A stretch of DNA of 64,000 nt from Paracyclopina nana (Eukaryota; Arthropoda; Copepoda; Cyclopoida; Cyclopettidae), in contig JAGUCH010000004.1 in NCBI GenBank assembly GCA_019096065.1, forward strand, positions 7,874,001-7,938,000, in the 5' to 3' direction. Under the pieces are notes generated by a model. That model was not told the origin of the DNA. It made no database searches and saw only the letters and a program-made list of their open reading frames with translations. This document shows positions 55,523 through 64,000 of the stretch, piece after piece (the stretch's first letter is position 1; each line of letters begins with the position of its first letter). A program made the translations under genes and the position numbers.

Positions 55523-57631
55523 GATGATGATGAGGTCAACTGCAACAATTACGAATGGGATCGCTGATAAAAGTGGCTTTTACATGTCATGCGCAACACA
55601 TCGCATCATCACCGCAGCAATCTTATGCAATATTAATTCCACATCATGAAGTCACACACACAACATACAAAGCTGATTTTCTGCTGAATTGAAATTTGCT
55701 CGCTACACTTTACAGGCTTTTTTGCCACTCGGCCAAAAAACAAGGGCTGAGAATTCACTTCTATTTTCCCGAATGATGTCTCACACCTTGAATGCTAAAC
55801 TACTAGCTTGCGGTTTTACTAGCTCCAAACGCAAGAATAAAACAGCAGGCTCCATAATTACCACGTACATTTCCATCTTGAGCTAAATGTTTTGGTAGGG
55901 TTGATTCGACGAGTCATTTAAATGCTAGGAATGAACGATCCGAGATGTGGGCGAAGACTGAAAAGCCATCAGCTCAGATGATCGTGGCCAAAGCAGTAGC
56001 CAGCATTGAGGTCATTAAACCGTAGTAAATCAGGCTTGATTGACCGAGAGTTCAATCAAGGGCGACATAACGATCTCAAGGGACATAGTTACGCATTAGT
56101 CACACTCTTGTAGTAGGATCACAGTAGTCATAACAACAACGATTTTCCTTGGAATTCTCGCATTATTCACCAACACGCCCAACTTTGCTCGTCAAAAAAG
56201 AGGACTAAAGAAGCATTTCTCGTTTTCTATGCTAAAATGCAAAACAATGTCCGATTTCCCGGACGATTTCAAAAAATTCAAATTTTCCATCAAATGACCA
56301 GGAATCAAAACAAAGAATCACTTGTTCGTCAAATGACCACAATTAAATAAATAAATCACAATCAAAAGAGCAAACGGGAATTCAAAGCGGTTTTTTATCG
56401 TCAAATGACCTGGTGAAACGCTCTTTCAAACTTCAGCATAGAAAGGGCGATTTTTAAATGCGCCAATTGAGCCGAATGTCAACAAAGCCAGTTTTTCCCG
56501 TCAAATGACCCAGTGTTAAGCGTGTTCGGGCGAAATGACAAAGAGGCGAGGAAGAAGCCATTAAATTGTGCAGAGTGAACTTTTTAGCATGCAGCAACAA
56601 GTCATTTAACGGGGGAAAATGAAAAGTCTGCACATTGCAACGTCGAAAACACTCACCTTAAGCAATAAATAATCTTCTTCGCTGTGCTTTGAATTCGGGT
56701 CGAGAAGAGTGGAAATCGTCGTGGAAAAAAGAGGAGGTTGAAATCCAAAAGACAACACCCACCAACGGATTCACGAACGAAATGAAAGGAGCGCGCTCAA
56801 CGGAAATAAGCGGCAAATTTTCCAGACTGCTTCCACCGCAAACAGCCAAATTGCATTCAGAAACGCCACTTGTGAGGATACCACATCCTGCAGCGTTTTT
56901 CGTCATTGCTTCATTTTTTTATCATTTAAACAGAAGGTTGCGTGATTTGTTAAAGGCAAACTTTAATAATGTGAAATGTGATATTTCTCCAGCAAAATGA
57001 TTCTCTTTCAGCTCCAATTCATGATAGTAATTTAGAAAAAGACTGCGATTCAAATAAGCATTTCCTTTTCGCGAGCATTTCATTAGAATAAAATTATGTT
57101 ACACAACAATTTCTTGCATTCTAGAGAAAATAGATAAATTAACAGTTTGCGTACTTTTCGTCAAATCACTCCGATGCTCCGAAAAACAGATCGATTTAAG
57201 TCAACTCAAACGTAAATTCTGATATTTTACTTCCTTTTGCAGTTAATTTGAGCTGAAATGTTGAAAAAATAACCTTATAAAATACAATACTATATTTTCA
57301 TTGCATTTTGAAAAGTCTCCTCGATGTTTACTCAATGATACATACAGTTTAAAAATCTAAATTAGCCTAAAAATTGTAGACTCGGTTCCAATATTTGACG
57401 TAAATAGCTGCGAGTGAAGAAAATAACAAAAAATCTTCATTTTTCTTGATCTTGTCAAAAAGTTGTTCACGCCGAATTTTTTTTTCGAATTTCAAAGAGA
57501 CATTTATTATTTCATTCGTGAAATTATTGCCATGTCATCACTTTTACTTTTAACATCCGAGCGTGAATTTTGAAAATAAAACATTTGTGGCTTAGTGAAG
57601 CGAAAAAGCTGTCAAATGACCGAGTGAAAAC
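55523..57631. other. Moesin 5' intron/promoter region, no separate gene
   Basis: Holds the noncoding moesin 5' exon end near 56657. Between 56270 and 56520 the word TCAAATGACC occurs four times (CATCAAATGACCAG, CGTCAAATGACCAC, CGTCAAATGACCTG and CGTCAAATGACCCA), with one more at 57611 just before the next gene. The rest is AT-rich. A short plus-strand frame at 56689-57000 is antisense to the 5' exon region and not credible. Confidence 0.5.
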
Positions 57632-60600
57632 ATGATCAAGAGTCAACAGCAATCAGCCGAGTCATTCAGGCTTTTGAGCATTTCCTCAGAAAGTTCAGAA
57701 AACAATGGTGGAACCATGAAATCTGAGGAGCCTGATTTGAAGCTCGAAATGCCTGTCAACAGCAGCGTGGCCTCTTCCGTGGCTGGAAAAATTAGGAGGA
57801 AAATCAGGCTGAAAAGGTAAACTTTCCAACACTTCCAGCCATGACAGTTGTGAAACTTAGGTTTTTAATTTGACATGCTTGCACAAAAACCATTCAATAT
57901 GCTATACTTTCTTGAAAGCGTCTTCTCATAGTTGCTTGGTTGGAAATATTAATAATCTCTTGGAAAGTTCTTTTTATTCCTGGAACTTTAGTTCTTGGAT
58001 TGCTTTTTTATTTCATAGGGAGTTCCATAAATGATTGTAAAGCTAGTCTATTTTGATTTAACGGGGAAAGCCCTTTATTAGCATGGCTAGCTTATTTTGT
58101 ATCCCTGGAAAGCTTTTTTATTGCCCTGGAAAACTCTTTATAATCTTGAATACATTTTTGTTATCCTGACAAGCTCTATTAAATTGCCCTGGAAACCTCT
58201 CTCTAACCTTCACCATATTTTTGTTAATCTTATTGCGCTGGAAGGCTCCTTATTAATCCTGAAAAGCAAGCTCTTTATTACCCTGGAAAGCTCTTTTACA
58301 GCCCTGTAAAAACACTATCTAACTTGGCTCTTCTATTATTATCCTGGAAAGCTCTTTACTTAGCTTGAAGTATCTTTACTTTCCTTGAAAGCTCTTTACT
58401 GACCTGGAAAGCTCTATACTTCCCTGGAAACCCTTTTTATTCAACTTATTTTTGTGCCTTAATGTCAAGTCCTGTAGCTTGGAAATGGAAATCAGGTGGA
58501 GGAAATATGATACTTATAAATGTACATTTTTGTATAGGAAGCAGAGGGACAGGCTGAGCAATGGGCTTCATAGTAACCTGGCAGCCTCAACGACCTCGGA
58601 AACTGGCGGCTCAGAGCTGGAAGATTGCAGCCAATTGGCCTCAAAACGGCTGCGAAGATGTCTCAGCTTGAGAAGGACTCATCACAACAAGCAGCATTGT
58701 CTCCAGGCACTTGTCCTCTTCATCTTTGCCTTGGCCTTGGCCTCGCTGGCCTACTACACTATGACACTCCAAAATCAAATTGCTGTGATGGCCGTCCACA
58801 TTGATCCTGGCAAGTTGGCCTTTTTTACTACTACGATAATTTTGTGTGAAAACACTTTTTAATATGAGCTAATCTCTCTGCTTGTTATTTGAGATTGCTC
58901 ACAACATTTGACACTCTTCTATTCTGCAGGATTTTTCTCCCCTGCTGAATATAACATATTTTTTTAAATTACATTGTTTTTAATTAGTGCTAAAGTTATG
59001 CATGGTTTTGATATGGATAGCTTGATGTATTTCATATTTGCTGAATTAGCAGGGCTCAAAATGTCTTAATTGGGCTAATTATACCAGTTTGGCTCATTTT
59101 TGGTGGGACGCTTTTTATTCTAGACAATGACATTTTATATATACAGACATATTTATTTTGAGACACTTTTGGAAAAGGCAGCACATATAGTGAAATGGTG
59201 AAATTAAGTAGCATTTCTATTGACAACTCTATTGGCTCTTTTCTAGACAATTATGAAATTGTGCATGTTATATCTGCCATTTTGTGTCAGCGCCAAAATT
59301 GTCTAGAAAAGTATTTGAGCACAAATCAAAGACTTCCTTTTCAGAGCAATGTGTGCAGGATTTTGTAAGTTGTCTAGATTAATGTTTAAGAAACTTTCTG
59401 CCATTTTAATTCGAAAAGTGTCTAGATAAGTATTCATGTAACTTTCGTCCTGTGTCAAAAGTGTCTAGAAAATGTTGTAGAATTTGATATCTAGATGTCT
59501 AGATAAGTGTCTGCCATTTTGGAACAATGTCATAAAGAGTCTAAAAAGTATGTGTACAATTTTATGCATTGTTTTGGTAAATGTTTGCCATTATAATGAC
59601 TGTCCCCAAAAGTGTCTAGAAAAGAGAAGAAGTACATGTCTAACATAATTCGCCTTCCAAGACTAGCCATCATTCTTCCAATGCGCTTATTATTTAGCCA
59701 AGCCCATGCATTAGTTGATGCAAAGCCTGTTTTGCTCTGCCATTATTGCATGTTCCAAAAGAGAAGATTATTGTGAAGATTGGAATGTCAGCTGTCAGGC
59801 CTGAAATCATCATCAGCTGCAACTTTGCCTACTTGGCACTTGGATCATCATGTGCATTCACATATGGAGCTTTTGGCAATCTCACCGATGGACCAGGCTG
59901 GACATTGAAACCCTGTCCACCAGGATGACACTCCACATGTACTTGCCAGTCTGCTCACCAAGGCCAAGACTCATTGAAAATAGGGGCAAAAAGGTCATGC
60001 TGGATGTGGACATTGACCTCTTTGTTGGACTCATGCGAAAGAGTGTCAGTGTGGAAATGGGCATTTTGTAAAAGCTCTCGTTGGCCACCAGATGGCTTTC
60101 CACTGAGCTTTCCAATGGCTTTCTACCATTTTCAATCCTTCCTCAGCTGACTGGTCAGGGTGAGAAAAATGAAGAAATCTGCAGATAACCAAAAGAAGCT
60201 GAGGAAGAGGCGTGAGTTGGATGCCAAGCGAAGGCCAACAAGGCCAACCTTGCAGACCAACAATGTGCAAGAGTCTTGGTCTTCTTCTTCATCAGCTGAT
60301 GATGAAGACATGGACGAAGAAGACATCCTTCACCATGAAGGCTACATGAATCTCATGAAGACCAACGGTGACAAGGACAAGTCCAGAAGATGCTTGAGGC
60401 AGCGAAGAAGGCTGCTCAGCCTTTGCCATCGACTCTGCTTGGCCTTTGTCATCTTCAGTGGCCTCATTGTCCTCTTGTCACTTGCTTGGCTACACTTTTC
60501 GCTGAGAGCTCAAACTGAAGATCTGAGTGCTCAACTTCACCAAGGTCTTAGTCCTTCTTTTGTTTTCTACACTAGTATACACAAAGACAGCATATGCTTA

Positions 60601-62041
60601 AACGCTTTGCGAATAGCTGGATGACTGCTTTGTCGATCAAAGGCCATACCTAGTTGAAACCTCTGAAGTCTGATTGTAAAAGAGTACATGTCAAGTCATT
60701 TCATCTGAACATGAATGACTTTATAACAATTCCTAGTCCTAGTCTGTCTTTTGCAATTGAGTCAATATACCTTTACAATGTATGCGTAAACCCTTAGCGA
60801 ACAGATTAATGACTGCTATTTCAATCTACCTAGTTGAAGCCTCCAAAGCCTGATTATAACAAGATTGCCTTCATAACAATTGTCCAAACCCTACAAGTCC
60901 TAACCCTTCCTTTGTTATCGAGACAATATGCGATGACAGTGTATGCTTAAACGCTAAGCAAATAGATGAATGACTGCTTTGCCAACCAAAGGCCATACCT
61001 AGTCTGAACCTCTGAAGCCTGATTGTAAAAGAGTTCATACCTAGTCATCTCATTCGAACATGGTTGAACCTTTTATTCAGAGGCGTTTGTGCTAAACAGA
61101 TTGTTCTTGTTTTTTGCAGTGCTTGATGACAAATCTACCCTTGAGAAGAGTAGTGCCGAGCTTCAGAACCACCTCTCCTATGTGATTGGCAACCAATCCA
61201 AGCTTCAGGACAATCTTACAGCAATCGCGACTGATCTTGCCAGCCTCACAAGACAGGTACACACCCATTGATGTTATTCAACACTCACTTCAATTTGAAT
61301 CATTTTTTGTTTAGCTAAACGCCTTGAATGCTTCTGTGTCAAGCGTCTTGACCAGCCTAGTCAATGCTCCCCAGCTTAAAACCGTTCCGGATGACATTGT
61401 CGAAATCAAAAAGGACTTGGCCCAGTTTGGTTCAAGACTTACCGACATGGAGAATCAAGTCACTGGCACCGCCAATGACTTGCAACTAGTCAAAGGAAAG
61501 GTGTCCTCCATCACCAATCCTGGAGCAGTCCAAGTCACCAATGTAATTTTTTCAGAGAAGCTTTTCACTATTTTTTAACTTGATTTTCCATAGGCTGTGG
61601 TTGAGGAGCTCAATGCCAAAGTCAATGCCAGGATCAAGAATGAGACTTCCAGGTTGGACTCTAAAATTGACTCTGCCAGTGCCAACTTTAAAGTTTTGGC
61701 CACCAATTTGACTGAGGAGCTTCAAAAGCAGGAGCTGCATGCCTCCAAAAGCTGGGTAATCAACAATTATCCACTTGGCTTTCCAATGAGATTTCCATAA
61801 TGACTTTTCAGCAACTTTGGAAAAGTGAAATATTATGCTGATTTCTTTTTTTTTTTTTTTGCAGAAACTGCTTGAGCAACTCAACACTGACATCCAAAAT
61901 GTCAGCGCCAAGGCATTGTCCAATGAACTTGTCAGTCAGGTCAACAAGAATGACATTGCTCAGCTTAAATTGGAGCAAGCAAGGCTGCATAGTACCAATA
62001 GCAATGATTCTTCTGCAACTACTGTGGCTACAAAAGCATAA
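57632..62041 (+). CDS. EFCAB14-like type II membrane coiled-coil protein, two alternative N termini
   Basis: Shared exons: 61120-61256, 61315-61542, 61594-61755 and 61865-62041. Form B starts at 60169 (exon 60169-60544), total 359 residues. Form A uses 57632-57816 and 58538-58809, ending in phase 1 like form B. B begins MKKSADNQKKLRKRRELDA, has Ser/Asp/Glu cytosolic repeats, a membrane span (LCLAFVIFSGLIVLLSLAWL, residues 83-102) and a luminal coiled coil (LNALNASVSSVLTSL, SRLTDMENQVTGTANDLQL). The layout, the basic MKK start and the coiled segments match the N-terminal part of EFCAB14 (KIAA0494); the EF-hands of the human protein are absent. A2 encodes a second, different span (LVLFIFALALASLAYY) and ends with a GC donor (CCTG|GCAAGT) or runs on 17 codons to a stop. 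Form A's donor is less certain. Confidence 0.65.
58000..58450. repeat. CCTGGAAAGCTCTTTA minisatellite
   Basis: About 22 degenerate copies of a 16-20-bp word, CCCTGGAAAGCTCTTTATTA, inside the intron after the first EFCAB14-like exon. No coding signal. Confidence 0.85.
59100..59660. repeat. GTCTAGAAAAGTGTC-type minisatellite
   Basis: About 15 spaced copies of TCTAGAAAAGT/TCTAGATAAGT, 30-50 bp apart, share a TTTCTGCCATTTT half-spacer. A looser array than the others, inside the EFCAB14-like intron. Confidence 0.7.
59745..60072 (+). pseudogene. Coding-like segment with a shifted frame, origin unknown
   Basis: Low-stop plus-strand stretch. The first part reads VPKEKIIVKIGMSAVRPEII to a stop at 59926. 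In another phase it reads MTLHMYLPVCSPRPRLIENR to MGIL and a stop. Codon composition resembles the neighbouring exons, but no splice sites join it to the EFCAB14-like exons. It could be a dead exon or gene fragment. Confidence 0.3.
60590..61085. repeat. Three tandem copies of a roughly 165-bp unit
   Basis: TGCTTAAACGCT at 60595, TGCGTAAACCCT at 60782 and TGCTTAAACGCT at 60944, each followed by TGAATGACTGC, CCATACCTAGT and CTCTGAAGCCTGATTGTAA. The copies are 75-85 percent alike by eye and lie in the intron of the EFCAB14-like gene. Confidence 0.8.
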
Positions 62042-62463
62042 ATGATCTCTACACACTTTTGGTTTCATTGATATAATTTGATTTCTTATTCTGTGATATG
62101 TTCTGCCATCATTTCCAAAAATATATCAAAGCAAAACCGTATGAATTGGAAACTGTTTTGTGCTTGCTCCAAGTCGAATCGAGAAATAAATCCTAGCTTG
62201 ATTACTGCACTCCGGGATATTGTCAACGACTAATTATCCAATGTCCTGGCCAATGTTCAAGCTTGGCCAGTCAATGGTACTAGGCCTCAGCGCCTTGGTG
62301 GGATAACTCTGATTTGCTTCAAATGAAGCTTTATCTCAAAACGTCGAGTCAACTGCACATTAAAGTTTACTTTTTGTGCTTTCGATAGTAATATGTATTC
62401 AATTCGTTCCAAAAATAGCGTTTCATCCAATATTCGAGAATTCCAAGCCTATTTGAGAAATCA
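62042..62463. other. Convergent 3' regions, EFCAB14-like gene and MPLKIP
   Basis: 420 bp. Contains a sequence (ACTCCGGGATATTGTCAACGAC to TCAATGGTACTAGG near 62210-62285) that repeats, in degenerate form, part of the MPLKIP 3' coding exon at 62495-62590 in the same orientation. No intact gene. Confidence 0.55.
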
Positions 62464-63130
62464 TCAAGGCAGTGCTTGGTTGTTGCGCTCCAGAATACTG
62501 TCACCGACAAGAGGAATCATGCTGTCATTGATGGATGCATTGCCACCATTTCCAAGATTCAAGCTGGACTGGTCATTGGTACTATTGGCCGCAGTCTGAC
62601 TAGAAAAACTGTACTGACTGGTGGTGGTTTCAAATGAAGCGTTTTCCAAATTGTCTGGCACGTCTGGTGCCGGATTGATAAAGGAGTCCCCAACTTGAAC
62701 ACGGAGGCTGTCATTGTCGTCGGCTAAAGACTCTTTCGTTTTCTTGAACTCAGCCCAAGGATCCTCAAGCATGGAGCTGTGAAAGTAGCTTTGATTTCCT
62801 CCTCCTCCTCTTTGGTATCCTCCTCTAGGTCTTCGTTGGCTGGATCCTCTTTCATGTCGATGAGATCCCCTCCACGTCTTGCCACCGCCATTGTTCTGGG
62901 TCCAATTTGGTGTTGAGTAGAAGTAGTTTTGATCTGAAAAAAGATGATTAGATCCAAGGTCTAAATTCAATGCTTTAAGCTGTACTTTGATTTTGTTGTT
63001 CAAAGTGGCCAAATCGCCTCCAGTTGTCTTGTCGGTTGGCCTTGCCCCTTCGTGGTTGAAAGCGGGCTTCTTCGCGAGGAGTCGAAGTGGCATTAAAGGC
63101 CAGGAAATCCTCGGACTGTTCATTGCTCAT
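62464..63130 (-). CDS. MPLKIP: MPLKIP (TTDN1) homologue
   Basis: Two exons, 63130-62986 and 62933-62464, phase 1, 52-bp intron, give 204 residues (human 179). MPLKIP is a nuclear protein mutated in non-photosensitive trichothiodystrophy; it interacts with PLK1 and, as later work found, with the lariat debranching enzyme DBR1. The protein is mostly disordered. Its one conserved motif is plain: NQSYFHSSMLEDPWAEF (human NYFKPSMLEDPWAGLEP), about residues 93-109, preceded by an RG-rich stretch (RRPRGGYQRGGGG). The N terminus from exon 1 (MSNEQSEDFLAFNATSTPRE) is acidic/Ser-rich. The human motif lies near the C terminus; here 95 more residues follow (Asn/Ser-rich). TTTCTTTGCAG ends right at the ATG, so a noncoding first exon is likely. 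Confidence 0.8.
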
Positions 63131-63194
63131 CTGCAAAGAAATAAGAAGCTCAACTTTGATCTCAGTTAAATAGATGACACCATTCTATTCTATT

Positions 63195-63605
63195 TCAGTC
63201 AAAGTGAAGACCAGTGTAGAGAATGATCCAGACAATCATAAAGGTGGCCATGCTAGTCATGAAGCCCTCCTTGGTGAGCTCCCAAAGGCCGCCATACTCC
63301 TCTTCATCCACAGCTTGGTAGACGCCAAAATAGACATACAAAAGGCCAGCATTGAGAGCGGCGAACAGGACAAGTCCAACTGCGCCTTGAATGGCAGTGA
63401 AGCCCCACACAAGGCCGAGCACAAGGCCAATCACTTGGCGAAGCCAGTACACAACGTCCAAAAATTCCTCCTTGTCCGGCCAAGAGGACTTTGACGTTAA
63501 AGCTCTGGACAAAATGGACATCTTGGAGCTGCTTGAAGCCGCAGCCAATGTTGCAGATGCTGAGTTGGAAGCTGGAGATCCAGCCAAAGTTGCACTACGT
63601 GACAT
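63195..63605 (-). CDS. RAB5IF: RAB5IF/OPTI, ER multi-pass translocon (GEL complex) subunit
   Basis: One exon, 136 residues (human 137), start at 63605. RAB5IF (C20orf24, OPTI) pairs with TMCO1-type/GET- and EMC-like chaperones in the multipass translocon at the ER. Motifs: WPDKEEFLDVVYWLRQVIGL (human WEDKDEFLDVIYWFRQIIAV), VLGLVWGF, FAALNAGLLYVYFGVYQAVD and EEEYGGLWELTKEGFMTSM, which is nearly identical to human. Three hydrophobic spans are seen. The first 35 residues are Ala/Ser-rich. Confidence is high from the EEEYGG-WELTKEGFMTS block alone. Confidence 0.95.
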   Translation of the reverse strand: MSRSATLAGSPASNSASATLAAASSSSKMSILSRALTSKSSWPDKEEFLDVVYWLRQVIGLVLGLVWGFTAIQGAVGLVLFAALNAGLLYVYFGVYQAVDEEEYGGLWELTKEGFMTSMATFMIVWIILYTGLHFD

Positions 63606-64000
63606 ATTTCGGATTTGTTTACGTTTTCACAATTTCTTAACGCTCGGCGATTTGGCGGAATTTTTAATGATGTCAACAAATCACGCAACTTCTCTAGTAC
63701 ATTTATTTATTAAGCTACATTTATTTAATAAATGAAAGATTTTCTGCCTAATGTTGTGCTACTTCACGAAATGTGAAAGTATAACTATGATTTCAGAATT
63801 TGCTCAATAAGAGCTTTCCAAAGGTGTAATTATTTCTGATGAAGCCTTCATGCTTTTTAAGATTGATGGCAAAATAGGCTTTGGAGGCCGTAATTTAGGC
63901 TTAATTAACTGTTAGTTTATTAGTGTTGTGTGTTAATTATGTTTTTTCTGGCAAAAAATGACCTACTAGAAGTGGGCTCATAAGAAATTATTTACTGCTA
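63606..64000. other. RAB5IF promoter and flanking DNA
   Basis: AT-rich. The 17-bp motif shared with the HORMAD promoter (minus-strand TTCCGCCAAATCGCCGA) is at 63644-63660, 39 bp before the ATG. Nothing else recognised up to the window end. Confidence 0.6.

Overview
The window is nuclear DNA of an animal, very probably an arthropod and possibly a crustacean. Genes are split by spliceosomal introns (many only 35-120 bp), the intergenic DNA is AT-rich, and the proteins are metazoan: FMRP, an ERM protein, a TRIC channel, a TAL1-type bHLH factor, a DEG/ENaC channel and a fibrillin-like EGF protein. The paired small genes UQCC5 and UQCC6 sit as in the bicistronic sloth1/sloth2 locus known from Drosophila. 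HORMAD and CENP-P-like genes argue against a higher fly. The exact lineage cannot be fixed by eye. Exon joins were worked out by hand from splice consensus, phase continuity and family similarity; family names rest on recalled motifs, not on a search.

Layout. 0-3 kb holds repeats only: a hairpin MITE, a 1.9-kb block of about 340-bp units in opposite orientations, and two short-word satellites. 3.3-4.2 kb: small secreted kelch protein (+). 4.3-10 kb: large secreted VWA7/hemicentin-like protein (-), divergent from a DEG/ENaC channel (10.2-11.7 kb, +). 12.7-13.5 kb: glucose-6-phosphate 1-epimerase. 13.7-18.7 kb: two splicing genes in tandem (-), SREK1 and SF3B2. 19.2-19.8 kb: UQCC5 and UQCC6 on one apparent bicistronic transcript (-), divergent from CDC6 (20.6-22.2 kb) and a small membrane protein (+). 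22.8-25.6 kb: SLC9B-type Na+/H+ antiporter (-). 26.1-27.1 kb: CENP-P-like protein (-). 27.6-28.1 kb: a hAT MITE just upstream of FMR1 (28.2-30.1 kb, +). 31.5-32.5 kb: TAL1/HLH3B-like bHLH factor (-). 34.4-36.6 kb: secreted trypsin-like protease with an enlarged domain (+).

37.2-42.8 kb: a TRIC (TMEM38) channel gene (+) whose introns contain two complete genes, a secreted Cys-rich protein of unknown family (+) and a HORMAD meiotic axis protein (-), plus a second hAT MITE. 43.0-43.9 kb: ALKBH7 (-). 44.4-46.9 kb: PAN/EGF protein (+). 47.4-49.2 kb: YTHDF m6A reader (-). 50.1-52.1 kb: a HAUS2-like gene whose last 20 nt overlap the start of TTI2 on the same strand (+). 52.7-56.7 kb: moesin (-). 57.6-62.0 kb: EFCAB14-like type II membrane coiled-coil protein with two alternative N-terminal exon sets (+). 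62.5-63.6 kb: MPLKIP and RAB5IF/OPTI (-).

Most genes are housekeeping: splicing, RNA binding, mitochondria, replication, mitosis and meiosis. The parts most worth a second look are the two overlapping or near-abutting ORF pairs, the nested genes in TMEM38, a 17-bp motif shared by two promoters at the same distance from the ATG, the hAT MITE pair, and introns or intergenic stretches each filled by their own private short repeat word.
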